Positions 49,065 to 59,914 of a stretch of 64,000 nt of DNA are shown here, piece by piece. The notes below the pieces were generated by a model. That model did not search any database and was not told the origin of the DNA. It worked only from the letters and a program-made list of their open reading frames with translations. The position numbers were made by a program, and so were the translations under genes. The stretch's first letter is position 1; each line of letters begins with the position of its first letter. This stretch comes from Pseudomonas sp. GM49 (GTDB lineage Bacteria > Pseudomonadota > Gammaproteobacteria > Pseudomonadales > Pseudomonadaceae), in NCBI RefSeq assembly GCF_000282355.1, contig NZ_AKJL01000272.1:62001-126000 (forward strand), in the 5' to 3' direction.

Positions 49065-50744
49065 ATGGATATCAAACGCACGATCCTGATCGTCGCCCTG
49101 GCAATCGTGTCCTACGTTATGGTTCTTAAATGGAACCAGGACTATGGTCAGGCTGCCCTGCCGACTCAGAATGTTGCCACCAATACGACTGCATCGGGCC
49201 TGCCGGATACGGCATCTGGCTCCAACGCTTCTGCCAGTGACGACATTCCACGTGCTGCAAGCGACACCAGCGCACCTGCCGAAACTCCGGTGGCTGTGAG
49301 CAAGGACCTCATCCAGATCAAAACGGATGTACTGGACCTGGCTGTCGACCCACAAGGTGGCGATGTTGCCCAGCTGACCCTGCCGCTGTATCCGCGTCGT
49401 CAGGATCACCCGGAAATTCCGTTCCAGCTGTTCGATAACGGCGGCGAACGTACTTATCTGGCGCAAAGCGGTCTGATCGGCAGCAACGGTCCGGATGCAA
49501 ATCCTGCCGGTCGTCCGGTTTATTCCTCGGAGAAGAAGGTTTATCAGCTGGCTGACGGTCAAGACCAATTGGTCGTGGACCTGAAGTTCAGCAAGGACGG
49601 CGTCAACTACATCAAGCGTTTCACCCTGAAACGCGGCCTGTATGACGTAACCGTTTCCTACCTGATCGACAACCAGAGCGCTCAGCCCTGGACGGGTGCG
49701 ATGTTCGCGCAATTGAAGCGTGACGCCAGCGCCGATCCATCTTCCACAACCGCCACCGGCACGGCGACTTACCTGGGCGCTGCCCTGTGGACAAGTTCCG
49801 AGCCGTACAAGAAAGTGTCCATGAAGGACATGGACAAGGCGCCGTTGAAAGAAACCGTCACTGGCGGTTGGGTTGCCTGGTTGCAGCACTACTTCGTGAC
49901 CGCATGGATTCCGGCAAAGGGCGAAAACAACGTCGTCCAGACCCGTAAAGACAGCAAAGGCAACTACATCATCGGCTACACCGGCCCATCGATGAGTGTT
50001 GCTCCGGGTGCCAAGGCTGAAACCAGCGCTGTTCTGTACGCCGGTCCGAAAAGTCAGGCTGTGCTGAAAGAGTTGTCCCCAGGTCTGGAATTGACCGTCG
50101 ACTACGGCATTCTGTGGTTCATCGCCCAACCAATCTTCTGGTTGCTGCAACATATCCACGCGATTGTGGGTAACTGGGGCTGGTCGATCATCTTCCTGAC
50201 CATGCTGATCAAAGGGATCTTCTTCCCGTTGTCGGCTGCCAGCTACAAATCCATGGCGCGCATGCGTGCAGTGGCTCCGAAACTGGCCGCGCTGAAGGAG
50301 CAACATGGCGATGACCGGCAGAAAATGTCGCAAGCCATGATGGAGCTGTACAAGAAAGAGAAGATCAATCCGCTGGGTGGTTGCTTGCCAATCCTCGTGC
50401 AGATGCCGGTTTTCCTCTCGCTGTACTGGGTTTTGCTGGAAAGCGTTGAAATGCGCCAGGCGCCGTTCATGCTGTGGATTACTGACCTGTCGATCAAGGA
50501 TCCGTTCTTCATTCTGCCGATCATCATGGGTGCAACCATGTTCATCCAGCAGCAGCTGAACCCGACTCCTCCGGATCCGATGCAGGCCAAGGTGATGAAG
50601 CTGATGCCGATCATCTTCACCTTCTTCTTCCTGTGGTTCCCGGCAGGTCTGGTACTGTACTGGGTAGTGAACAACTGCCTGTCGATCGCCCAACAGTGGT
50701 ACATCACTCGTAAGATCGAAGCGGCTACCAAAGCAGCTGCCTGA
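49065..50744 (+). CDS. yidC: Membrane protein insertase YidC
   Basis: A 559-residue Oxa1-type insertase. Helix TM1 is at residues 6-22. A large periplasmic beta-sandwich covers about 60-340. Five C-terminal helices form the insertase core, including WGWSIIFLTMLIKGIFFPLSAASYKSMARMRAVAPKL with the conserved Arg in the groove, and GGCLPILVQMPVFLSLYWVL. Length is standard for gammaproteobacteria. It inserts inner-membrane proteins alone or with SecYEG, such as the AtpE encoded further right. Confidence 0.97.
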   Translation: MDIKRTILIVALAIVSYVMVLKWNQDYGQAALPTQNVATNTTASGLPDTASGSNASASDDIPRAASDTSAPAETPVAVSKDLIQIKTDVLDLAVDPQGGDVAQLTLPLYPRRQDHPEIPFQLFDNGGERTYLAQSGLIGSNGPDANPAGRPVYSSEKKVYQLADGQDQLVVDLKFSKDGVNYIKRFTLKRGLYDVTVSYLIDNQSAQPWTGAMFAQLKRDASADPSSTTATGTATYLGAALWTSSEPYKKVSMKDMDKAPLKETVTGGWVAWLQHYFVTAWIPAKGENNVVQTRKDSKGNYIIGYTGPSMSVAPGAKAETSAVLYAGPKSQAVLKELSPGLELTVDYGILWFIAQPIFWLLQHIHAIVGNWGWSIIFLTMLIKGIFFPLSAASYKSMARMRAVAPKLAALKEQHGDDRQKMSQAMMELYKKEKINPLGGCLPILVQMPVFLSLYWVLLESVEMRQAPFMLWITDLSIKDPFFILPIIMGATMFIQQQLNPTPPDPMQAKVMKLMPIIFTFFFLWFPAGLVLYWVVNNCLSIAQQWYITRKIEAATKAAA

Positions 50745-50766
50745 TTTACACTGTGGATAACCACTC

Positions 50767-50794
50767 AAAACGCCCCCTAGTGGGGCGTTTTGCT
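50767..50794 (+). terminator. Terminator between yidC and mnmE
   Basis: AAAACGCCCC and GGGGCGTTTT pair around a 5-nt loop. It is 22 bp after the yidC stop, immediately before mnmE. A DnaA-box match (50753) lies next to it. Confidence 0.85.
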
Positions 50795-50823
50795 ATCTGT
50801 CACTTTTGTCTGGATACCGGTTT

Positions 50824-52194
50824 ATGAGCGTTCCTCGTGAAACCATCGCCGCCGTCGCCACCGCTCAAGGTCGCGGCGGTGTAGGCATCGTGCGTATTTC
50901 CGGGCCGTTGGCCAGCGTTGCGGCCAAGGCTTTCAGTGGTCGCGAGCTCAAGCCGCGATTTGCCCATTACGGTCCGTTTTTCAGTGAAAACGACGAGGTG
51001 CTGGATCAGGGCCTCGCGCTGTATTTTCCAGGACCAAATTCGTTCACCGGCGAAGATGTCCTGGAACTCCAGGGCCATGGCGGCCCAATTGTTCTGGATA
51101 TGCTGCTCAAGCGCTGCCTTGAATTGGGTTGCCGGCTTGCCCGACCGGGGGAATTCAGTGAGCGCGCCTTCCTGAACGACAAACTGGACCTCGCCCAGGC
51201 CGAAGCCATTGCCGACCTGATTGAAGCCAGTTCTGCCCAGGCTGCGCGAAACGCGTTGCGCTCCCTGCAGGGGGCTTTCTCGTCACGTGTGCATAACCTC
51301 ACCGAGCAACTGATTGGCCTGCGAATCTATGTCGAAGCGGCCATCGATTTTCCGGAGGAGGAAATTGACTTCCTTGCCGATGGCCACGTCCTGAGCATGC
51401 TCGACAAGGTGCGCGACGAGTTATCCACCGTCATGCGCGAAGCCGGGCAGGGCGCCTTGCTGCGTGACGGCATGACCGTGGTCATTGCCGGTCGCCCGAA
51501 TGCCGGTAAATCCAGCCTGCTCAATGCCCTGGCCGGGCGTGAAGCGGCGATCGTGACCGAAATTGCCGGCACCACCCGCGATGTGCTTCGTGAACATATC
51601 CACATCGATGGCATGCCGTTGCACGTAGTAGATACCGCCGGTCTGCGCGATACCGACGATCATGTGGAAAAAATCGGCGTAGAGCGTGCCTTGAAAGCCA
51701 TCGGCGAAGCGGATCGGGTACTGCTGGTGGTCGATGCCACGGCACCGGAAGCCCTCGATCCATTCGCACTCTGGCCGGAGTTTCTGGAAATCCGTCCCGA
51801 TCCCGCGAAAGTCACCCTGATCCGCAACAAGGCCGACCTCACGGGCGAAGCCATTGCCCTGGAAGTCAGTCAAGACGGTCACGTCACCATCAGCCTGAGT
51901 GCCAAGTCTGGTGGTGCGGGCCTGGAGTTGCTGCGTGATCACCTCAAGGCCTGCATGGGCTATGAACAAACGTCCGAAAGCAGCTTCAGCGCTCGCCGGC
52001 GACACCTTGAGGCGCTACGTCATGCCAGTGCTGCCCTCGAGCATGGTCGTGCCCAATTGACCCTGGCCGGTGCGGGCGAGTTGTTGGCCGAGGATTTGCG
52101 CCAGGCTCAGCAATCGCTGGGAGAAATTACCGGCGCTTTCAGCTCCGATGATCTGTTGGGGCGAATTTTTTCCAGCTTCTGTATCGGTAAATAG
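50824..52194 (+). CDS. mnmE: tRNA modification GTPase MnmE
   Basis: A 456-residue GTPase for cmnm5U34 tRNA modification. The N-terminal THF-binding domain has [22 protein letters not shown]. The G domain has [14 protein letters not shown] (G1), a GTTRD G2, DTAGLRD (G3) and NKAD (G4). The C-terminal end FCIGK carries the catalytic Cys. The ATG at 50824 gives the standard N-terminus; an in-frame start 18 bp upstream lies in the terminator tail. It works with MnmG, encoded 550 bp downstream. Confidence 0.97.
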   Translation: MSVPRETIAAVATAQGRGGVGIVRISGPLASVAAKAFSGRELKPRFAHYGPFFSENDEVLDQGLALYFPGPNSFTGEDVLELQGHGGPIVLDMLLKRCLELGCRLARPGEFSERAFLNDKLDLAQAEAIADLIEASSAQAARNALRSLQGAFSSRVHNLTEQLIGLRIYVEAAIDFPEEEIDFLADGHVLSMLDKVRDELSTVMREAGQGALLRDGMTVVIAGRPNAGKSSLLNALAGREAAIVTEIAGTTRDVLREHIHIDGMPLHVVDTAGLRDTDDHVEKIGVERALKAIGEADRVLLVVDATAPEALDPFALWPEFLEIRPDPAKVTLIRNKADLTGEAIALEVSQDGHVTISLSAKSGGAGLELLRDHLKACMGYEQTSESSFSARRRHLEALRHASAALEHGRAQLTLAGAGELLAEDLRQAQQSLGEITGAFSSDDLLGRIFSSFCIGK

Positions 52195-52208
52195 CCCTCC
52201 TGTTGTTC

Positions 52209-52246
52209 ACAGACAGGCCATTCGGGCCTGTCTGTTCTCTCCTTTT
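52209..52246 (+). terminator. Terminator after mnmE
   Basis: ACAGACAGGCC, ATTC, and GGCCTGTCTGT form a strong stem followed by TCTCTCCTTTTC. It separates mnmE from the second origin-like region. Confidence 0.85.
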
Positions 52247-52329
52247 CTGAATAGACCCTCCAGTGCCGAGCTGACTTTGTCTGCTTGAGCGGAATTCCTG
52301 TACCTGAATTTCGAGCAAACGGCATTTTT

Positions 52330-52620
52330 CTGTGGATTAAGCCCTGTGAATAACCGCCGCTAAGGTCAGTTGATAACAGGGCTCGAAAACTGAACATAAC
52401 CGCCTCTGTGGATAACCACCCCTTTCATCCACAGGCTTACACCGGTTATCCAAGGGACTCATTGGCACATGAACACAGGGTTTTGAACCTCTGTACACAT
52501 TGAAAATAAAGGCCTGTATCAATCTATCCACAGAAAGTCAGGTGCATAGAAATAAACATAAAAACAAAGATTTAATAAATTTCTCTCTTTTTAATTTCTA
52601 TAACTCCGACTTTTCCACAG
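52330..52620. other. Second oriC-like region (mnmE-mnmG intergenic)
   Basis: This 550-bp intergenic stretch has no gene. It has a perfect DnaA box at 52407-52415. One-mismatch boxes lie at 52331, 52345, 52425, 52524 and 52611. An AT-rich tract (52546-52605) ends in ATTTCTATA. The block 52330-52610 is collinear with the dnaA-side origin at a nearly constant 4,486-4,487 bp offset. In E. coli oriC lies next to mnmG (gidA), so this is either a relic or a helper origin. Which of the two fires cannot be told from sequence. Confidence 0.8.
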
Positions 52621-52744
52621 CTGGTTAAATTTTGTGCAAAGGGTTCTTTAGGAAGGGCGAAGTCCCTATACTTGTCGACCAGGTCCAAAAACCTGAGCTC
52701 AAACTATTCCTGAATTACCTACTTAAGCAGGCACGAGGTGCGTG

Positions 52745-54643
52745 GTGGATTTCCCTTCCCGTTTTGAAGTGATCGTCATCGGCGGCGGTCATGCCGGTAC
52801 CGAGGCAGCACTGGCCTCAGCACGTATGGGGGTCAAAACCCTGTTGCTGACGCATAACGTGGAAACCCTCGGTGCCATGAGTTGCAACCCGGCCATTGGC
52901 GGAATCGGCAAAAGCCATCTGGTCAAGGAAATCGACGCCTTAGGCGGCGCGATGGCCATGGCTACCGATAAAGGCGGTATCCAGTTTCGCGTGTTGAACA
53001 GCCGTAAAGGCCCGGCCGTACGCGCTACTCGCGCACAGGCAGACCGGGTTCTGTACAAGGCCGCTGTCCGCGAAATCCTGGAAAACCAGCCGAACCTGTG
53101 GATATTTCAACAGGCCGCTGATGACCTGATCGTCGAGCAGGAACAAGTCCGTGGTGTTGTCACCCAAATGGGCCTGCGTTTCCTCGCCGACTCGGTGGTT
53201 TTGACCACCGGCACCTTCCTCGGTGGACTTATCCACATTGGTTTGCAGAATTTCTCCGGTGGTCGCGCTGGTGATCCGCCGTCGATTGCCTTGGCACACC
53301 GTCTGCGTGAACTTCCGCTGCGTGTCGGTCGCCTGAAAACCGGTACTCCACCGCGTATTGATGGCCGGTCTGTTGATTTCTCGGTAATGACCGAGCAACC
53401 GGGCGATACGCCGATCCCGGTGATGTCGTTCCTCGGCAGCAAGGAACAACATCCACAGCAAGTCAGTTGCTGGATTACCCACACCAACGCCCGTACCCAC
53501 GAAATCATCGCGGCGAACCTCGACCGTTCGCCGATGTATTCCGATGCAGGCGAGATCGAAGGCATCGGTCCACGTTATTGCCCGTCGATCGAAGACAAGA
53601 TCCATCGCTTTGCCGATAAGGAAAGCCATCAAGTGTTCATCGAACCGGAAGGTTTGACGACGAACGAGCTGTATCCGAACGGGATATCCACAAGCTTGCC
53701 GTTCGACGTGCAATTGCAGATCGTGCAATCGATCCGCGGCATGGAAAACGCGCACATCGTGCGTCCGGGCTACGCGATCGAGTACGACTACTTCGATCCG
53801 CGCGATTTGAAATACAGCCTGGAAACCAAAGTCATCGGCGGCCTGTTTTTCGCCGGGCAAATCAACGGCACCACCGGTTACGAAGAAGCCGGCGCCCAGG
53901 GTTTGCTGGCCGGGACCAACGCCGCACTGCGTGCGCAAGGCAAAGATGCCTGGTGCCCGCGTCGCGACGAGGCCTACATCGGCGTGTTGGTCGACGACCT
54001 GATTACCCTCGGCACCCAAGAGCCGTACCGGATGTTCACGTCCCGTGCCGAATACCGTCTGATCCTGCGCGAAGACAACGCCGACCTGCGCTTGACCGAA
54101 AAAGGTCGCGAATTGGGCCTGGTGGATGACGTGCGTTGGGCCGCTTTCTGCAAAAAACGCGAAAGCATCGAACAGGAAGAACAGCGCCTGAAAAGCACCT
54201 GGGTACGTCCGGGCACCGAACAAGGCGATGCGATTGCCGAAAAGTTCGGCACGCCGCTGACCCACGAATACAACCTGCTGAATCTCTTGAGTCGTCCGGA
54301 AATCGACTACGCTGGTCTGATTGCCGTGACCGGTGGGGGCGCAGAAGATCCACAAGTCGCCGAACAGGTCGAAATCAAGACCAAGTACGCCGGCTACATC
54401 GATCGTCAACAGGATGAAATCGCACGCCTGCGCGCCAGCGAAGACACCAAACTGCCTGTGGATATCGATTACACGAATATTTCCGGTCTCTCCAAAGAGA
54501 TCCAGAGCAAGCTCGGTGCGACCCGTCCAGAGACTTTGGGCCAGGCGTCGCGTATCCCGGGTGTTACGCCTGCAGCGATTTCGCTGTTGATGATTCATTT
54601 GAAAAAACGCGGCGCGGGCCGTCAGTTGGAGCAAAGCGCTTGA
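52745..54643 (+). CDS. mnmG: tRNA uridine-5-carboxymethylaminomethyl synthase, FAD-binding MnmG
   Basis: A 632-residue FAD protein. The dinucleotide-binding loop is [16 protein letters not shown]. Typical blocks are [33 protein letters not shown] and [20 protein letters not shown]. It acts with MnmE on tRNA wobble uridines. The first codon is GTG; the second of two adjacent GTGs (52745) gives the P. aeruginosa-like start MDFPSRF. It is preceded by GAGGTGC. It overlaps rsmG by 4 bp. A DnaA-box match lies inside (53229). Confidence 0.97.
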   Translation: MDFPSRFEVIVIGGGHAGTEAALASARMGVKTLLLTHNVETLGAMSCNPAIGGIGKSHLVKEIDALGGAMAMATDKGGIQFRVLNSRKGPAVRATRAQADRVLYKAAVREILENQPNLWIFQQAADDLIVEQEQVRGVVTQMGLRFLADSVVLTTGTFLGGLIHIGLQNFSGGRAGDPPSIALAHRLRELPLRVGRLKTGTPPRIDGRSVDFSVMTEQPGDTPIPVMSFLGSKEQHPQQVSCWITHTNARTHEIIAANLDRSPMYSDAGEIEGIGPRYCPSIEDKIHRFADKESHQVFIEPEGLTTNELYPNGISTSLPFDVQLQIVQSIRGMENAHIVRPGYAIEYDYFDPRDLKYSLETKVIGGLFFAGQINGTTGYEEAGAQGLLAGTNAALRAQGKDAWCPRRDEAYIGVLVDDLITLGTQEPYRMFTSRAEYRLILREDNADLRLTEKGRELGLVDDVRWAAFCKKRESIEQEEQRLKSTWVRPGTEQGDAIAEKFGTPLTHEYNLLNLLSRPEIDYAGLIAVTGGGAEDPQVAEQVEIKTKYAGYIDRQQDEIARLRASEDTKLPVDIDYTNISGLSKEIQSKLGATRPETLGQASRIPGVTPAAISLLMIHLKKRGAGRQLEQSA

Positions 54644-55284
54644 GTTCGTTGGTCACTTCGCAACACGCAGAAGAGTTATCCACAGGTGCCCGCCAACTCG
54701 GTGTCACGCTGACAGAAACCCAGCACGCACAACTGCTGGGTTACCTGGCCCTGTTGATCAAGTGGAACAAGGCTTACAACCTCACCGCCGTGCGTGATCC
54801 GGACGAAATGGTTTCCCGTCACTTGCTCGATAGTCTGAGTGTGATGTCGTTCATCGAAAACGGTCGCTGGCTCGACGTCGGCAGCGGCGGCGGCATGCCC
54901 GGCATTCCGCTGGCCATCCTGTTTCCCGAATCCCAGGTGACTTGCCTGGACAGCAACGGCAAGAAAACCCGCTTCCTGACCCAGGTAAAACTCGAACTCA
55001 AACTGGATAACCTGCAAGTTATCCACAGTCGCGTCGAAGCGTTCCAGCCTGCCCAGCCGTTCAACGGGATCATTTCCCGGGCCTTCAGCAGCATGGAAAA
55101 CTTCAGCAACTGGACTCGCCACCTCGGCGATAGCGAAACACGCTGGCTGGCAATGAAGGGCGTTCATCCGGCCGATGAGCTGGTAGCATTGCCGGCAGAC
55201 TTCCACCTCGATAGCGAACACGCCCTGGCCGTACCTGGTTGCCAAGGCCAACGCCATCTGCTGATACTGCGCCGCACGGCATGA
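54640..55284 (+). CDS. rsmG: 16S rRNA m7G527 methyltransferase
   Basis: A 214-residue SAM-dependent rRNA methyltransferase (GidB). The SAM loop is [18 protein letters not shown] (about residues 77-94). Other blocks are [20 protein letters not shown] and [10 protein letters not shown]. The start is TTG at 54640, overlapping the mnmG stop (TTGA). Two perfect DnaA-box matches lie within the gene (54676, 55019). It is followed 18 bp later by parA. Confidence 0.95.
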   Translation: MSSLVTSQHAEELSTGARQLGVTLTETQHAQLLGYLALLIKWNKAYNLTAVRDPDEMVSRHLLDSLSVMSFIENGRWLDVGSGGGMPGIPLAILFPESQVTCLDSNGKKTRFLTQVKLELKLDNLQVIHSRVEAFQPAQPFNGIISRAFSSMENFSNWTRHLGDSETRWLAMKGVHPADELVALPADFHLDSEHALAVPGCQGQRHLLILRRTA

Positions 55285-55302
55285 TTGGGAACACAAGCAA
55301 GA

Positions 55303-56100
55303 ATGGCTAAGGTATTCGCGATAGCGAACCAAAAGGGTGGCGTGGGCAAAACCACCACCTGCATCAACCTCGCAGCATCCCTGGTCGCGACCAAGCGCCG
55401 GGTGCTGTTGATCGACCTCGATCCACAGGGCAACGCCACCATGGGTAGCGGTGTGGATAAACATGGCCTGGAAAACTCGGTCTACGACCTGCTGATCGGC
55501 GAATGTGACCTGGCCCAGGCCATGCATTTCTCCGAACACGGTGGTTACCAGTTGTTGCCAGCCAACCGCGACCTCACCGCGGCCGAAGTGGTGCTGCTGG
55601 AAATGCAGATGAAGGAAAGCCGTCTGCGCAGTGCGCTGGCGCCGATCCGGGAAAACTACGATTACATCCTGATTGACTGCCCGCCGTCACTGTCGATGCT
55701 GACTTTGAACGCACTGGTTGCCGCCGACGGGGTAATTATCCCCATGCAGTGTGAGTACTTCGCACTCGAAGGCTTGAGCGACCTTGTGGATAACATCAAG
55801 CGTATCGCTGAACTGCTGAACCCGAACCTCAAGGTCGAAGGCCTGCTGCGTACGATGTACGACCCGCGCCTGAGCCTGATGAACGATGTATCGGCGCAGC
55901 TCAAGGAACACTTCGGCGAGCAGCTCTACGACACCGTCATTCCGCGCAACATCCGTCTGGCCGAAGCGCCAAGCTACGGCATGCCGGCGCTGGCGTACGA
56001 CAAATCATCGCGGGGCGCCGTTGCCTATCTGGCATTGGCGGGCGAAATGGTTCGTCGTCAACGCAAAAACTCACGCATCGCCGCCGCTCAGGCAACTTAA
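55303..56100 (+). CDS. parA: Chromosome partitioning ATPase ParA (Soj)
   Basis: A 265-residue deviant Walker-A ATPase. Walker A is KGGVGKTTTCINLAASL (about residues 11-27). DLDPQGNATMGSG, IDCPPSLSMLTLNAL and the PRNIRLAEAPSYGMPA block follow. It drives segregation of the origin region with ParB and parS. Two perfect DnaA-box matches lie within its coding sequence (55452, 55785). parB follows after 9 bp. Confidence 0.97.
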   Translation: MAKVFAIANQKGGVGKTTTCINLAASLVATKRRVLLIDLDPQGNATMGSGVDKHGLENSVYDLLIGECDLAQAMHFSEHGGYQLLPANRDLTAAEVVLLEMQMKESRLRSALAPIRENYDYILIDCPPSLSMLTLNALVAADGVIIPMQCEYFALEGLSDLVDNIKRIAELLNPNLKVEGLLRTMYDPRLSLMNDVSAQLKEHFGEQLYDTVIPRNIRLAEAPSYGMPALAYDKSSRGAVAYLALAGEMVRRQRKNSRIAAAQAT

Positions 56101-56109
56101 GGAATCCCC

Positions 56110-56982
56110 ATGGCCGTCAAGAAACGAGGTCTCGGACGTGGACTGGATGCTCTGTTGAGTGGTCCGACTGTCAGCTCGCTGGAAGAACAAGCGGCGCAAG
56201 CCGATCAGCGTGAGCTGCAACACCTTCCCCTGGATCTGCTCCAGCGCGGCAAATACCAGCCGCGTCGTGACATGGATCCGCAGGCGCTCGAAGAACTGGC
56301 GCAGTCGATCAGGGCCCAGGGCGTCATGCAGCCCATCGTGGTTCGCCCGATCGGCAGCGGCCGCTATGAAATCATTGCTGGCGAACGCCGCTGGCGCGCC
56401 AGCCAGCAAGCCGGGCAGGAAACCATCCCGGCGATGGTTCGCGATGTGCCTGATGAAACTGCGATCGCCATCGCGCTGATCGAGAACATCCAGCGCGAAG
56501 ACCTGAACCCGATTGAAGAAGCGGTGGCCCTGCAGCGTTTACAGCAGGAGTTCCAGCTGACCCAGCAACAGGTGGCCGAGGCAGTGGGCAAGTCCCGGGT
56601 GACCGTGGCTAACCTACTGCGCCTGATTTCCTTGCCGGAAGTCATCAAGACCATGTTGTCCCACGGCGACCTGGAAATGGGTCATGCCCGCGCTTTGCTC
56701 GGTTTGCCGGAAAATCAACAGGTTGAAGGGGCGCGACATGTTGTCGCACGCGGACTGACCGTGCGCCAGACTGAGGCACTGGTTCGCCAGTGGTTGAGTG
56801 GCAAACCGGAGCCTGTTGAACCGGCAAAACCGGACCCGGATATCGCTCGTCTCGAACAGCGCCTGGCCGAGCGCCTAGGCTCTGCGGTGCAGATTCGCCA
56901 CGGTAAGAAGGGTAAAGGGCAGTTGGTGATTGGTTACAACTCCCTGGATGAGCTTCAAGGCGTACTCGCACATATCCGCTGA
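56110..56982 (+). CDS. parB: Chromosome partitioning protein ParB
   Basis: A 290-residue CTP-dependent clamp that binds parS and spreads. The N-terminal basic segment KKRGLGRGLDALL is the ParA-stimulating region. The CTP-binding N-domain includes the GERRWRA block near residue 94 and ENIQREDLNPIEEA. The HTH is at about 140-200 (LTQQQVAEAVGKSRVTVANLLRL), followed by a linker and the C-terminal dimerisation domain. Two parS sites lie in recF. It is the last gene before the atp operon. Confidence 0.97.
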   Translation: MAVKKRGLGRGLDALLSGPTVSSLEEQAAQADQRELQHLPLDLLQRGKYQPRRDMDPQALEELAQSIRAQGVMQPIVVRPIGSGRYEIIAGERRWRASQQAGQETIPAMVRDVPDETAIAIALIENIQREDLNPIEEAVALQRLQQEFQLTQQQVAEAVGKSRVTVANLLRLISLPEVIKTMLSHGDLEMGHARALLGLPENQQVEGARHVVARGLTVRQTEALVRQWLSGKPEPVEPAKPDPDIARLEQRLAERLGSAVQIRHGKKGKGQLVIGYNSLDELQGVLAHIR

Positions 56983-57027
56983 AACATTTCCTCATGTAGC
57001 GTGCAGACGGAAATCACTACCTGACAG

Positions 57028-57056
57028 TTGAATAGGGGCAGAACCGCCCCTATACT
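57028..57056 (+). promoter_or_regulatory. atp operon promoter with palindromic spacer
   Basis: The -35 TTGAAT (57028-57033) and -10 TATACT (57051-57056) have a 17-bp spacer. The spacer is an inverted repeat, AGGGGC-AGAACC-GCCCCT (57034-57051), which touches the -10. It is 75 bp upstream of the atpI start. Confidence 0.85.
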
Positions 57057-57130
57057 CTGCGCGCATTTTGTCGGCACAAATTATGCCAAGTTATTGAATT
57101 TCGGCAGCCGACCATTGGAGAGTAAAAGTG

Positions 57131-58424
<1,294 letters not shown>

Positions 58425-58448
58425 GACCAGTCTCGACTAGTCTGATGT

Positions 58449-58470
58449 CCTTCCCGGTCAAACGGGAAGG
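58449..58470 (+). other. Intercistronic hairpin between atpB and atpE
   Basis: CCTTCCCG and CGGGAAGG pair around GTCAAA. No T-run follows. It sits about 90 bp before atpE and may stabilise or process the mRNA so that atpE is made in excess. Confidence 0.6.
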
Positions 58471-58542
58471 GGCTCTTCACGGGGCCTCTGAAACGATTTG
58501 TTTTACCGCTTTAATCTAAAAAACCTAAACCATACGACGTAA

Positions 58543-58815
<273 letters not shown>

Positions 58816-58873
58816 TTACTCGGATCTTCCGGGTAATTTGGTGTGATGGACAACGTAACTGCGAGGTGTTGGC

Positions 58874-59344
58874 GTGAACATTAATGCGACCCTGATTGGC
58901 CAGTCCGTTGCGTTCCTGATTTTTGTACTGTTCTGCATGAAGTTCGTATGGCCTCCGGTCATTGCGGCACTGCACGAACGTCAAAAGAAGATCGCTGATG
59001 GTCTGGACGCTGCCAGCCGTGCAGCTCGCGACCTGGAGTTGGCCCAAGAAAAAGCGGGTCAGCAACTGCGCGAAGCGAAAGCTCAGGCAGCTGAAATCAT
59101 CGAGCAAGCCAAGAAACGCGGTAATCAGATTGTCGAAGAGGCTGTTGAAAAAGCCCGTGTCGACGCTGACCGTGTGAAGGTTCAGGCTCAAGCCGAGATC
59201 GAACAGGAACTGAACAGTGTCAAAGACGCGCTGCGTGCCCAAGTGGGCTTGCTGGCAGTCGGCGGCGCCGAGAAGATCCTGGGTGCCACAATCGATCAAA
59301 ACGCGCACGCAGAGCTGGTTAACCAACTGGCTGCTGAAATCTAA
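58874..59344 (+). CDS. atpF: ATP synthase Fo subunit b
   Basis: A 156-residue peripheral stalk protein. A single N-terminal membrane helix (about 5-25, [23 protein letters not shown]) is followed by a long charged coiled coil (about 30-156). The start is GTG at 58874 after GCGAGGTGTTG. It bridges Fo subunit a to F1 delta. Length equals the E. coli protein. Confidence 0.97.
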   Translation: MNINATLIGQSVAFLIFVLFCMKFVWPPVIAALHERQKKIADGLDAASRAARDLELAQEKAGQQLREAKAQAAEIIEQAKKRGNQIVEEAVEKARVDADRVKVQAQAEIEQELNSVKDALRAQVGLLAVGGAEKILGATIDQNAHAELVNQLAAEI

Positions 59345-59356
59345 GCGAGGGCGATC

Positions 59357-59893
59357 ATGGCAGAACTGACCACGTTGGCCCGACCTTACGCTAAGGCGGC
59401 CTTCGAGCACGCTCAGGCCCACCAGCAACTGGCCAATTGGTCAGCCATGCTCGGCCTGGCAGCACTGGTGTCGGAAGACGACACCATGCAGCGTGTGCTC
59501 AAGGCCCCGCGACTGACGAGCGCAGAAAAGGCCGCCACGTTCATTGACGTGTGCGGCGACAAGTTTGATGTGAAGGCACAGAACTTCATCAATGTCGTTG
59601 CCGAAAACGACCGTCTCCCGCTGTTGCCGGAGATCGCCGCTCTGTTCGACCTGTACAAGGCCGAGCAAGAGAAGTCGGTAGACGTTGAAGTGACCAGTGC
59701 TTTCGCATTGAACCAAGAACAGCAAGACAAACTCGCCAAGGTTCTCAGTGCACGACTCAACCGGGAAGTGCGCCTGCAAGTTGCGGAGGACGCTGCCCTT
59801 ATTGGTGGTGTCGTCATTCGCGCCGGCGACCTGGTTATCGATGGCTCGATTCGCGGAAAAATCGCGAAACTTGCCGAAGCATTGAAATCTTGA
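59357..59893 (+). CDS. atpH: ATP synthase F1 subunit delta
   Basis: A 178-residue delta/OSCP subunit. The N-terminal helical bundle starts [17 protein letters not shown]. The conserved C-terminal segment [28 protein letters not shown] is present. It joins the peripheral stalk to the alpha-beta hexamer. It is 12 bp after atpF. Confidence 0.97.
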   Translation: MAELTTLARPYAKAAFEHAQAHQQLANWSAMLGLAALVSEDDTMQRVLKAPRLTSAEKAATFIDVCGDKFDVKAQNFINVVAENDRLPLLPEIAALFDLYKAEQEKSVDVEVTSAFALNQEQQDKLAKVLSARLNREVRLQVAEDAALIGGVVIRAGDLVIDGSIRGKIAKLAEALKS

Positions 59894-59914
59894 GTTTGAA
59901 GGGGCAGCAGAGCA

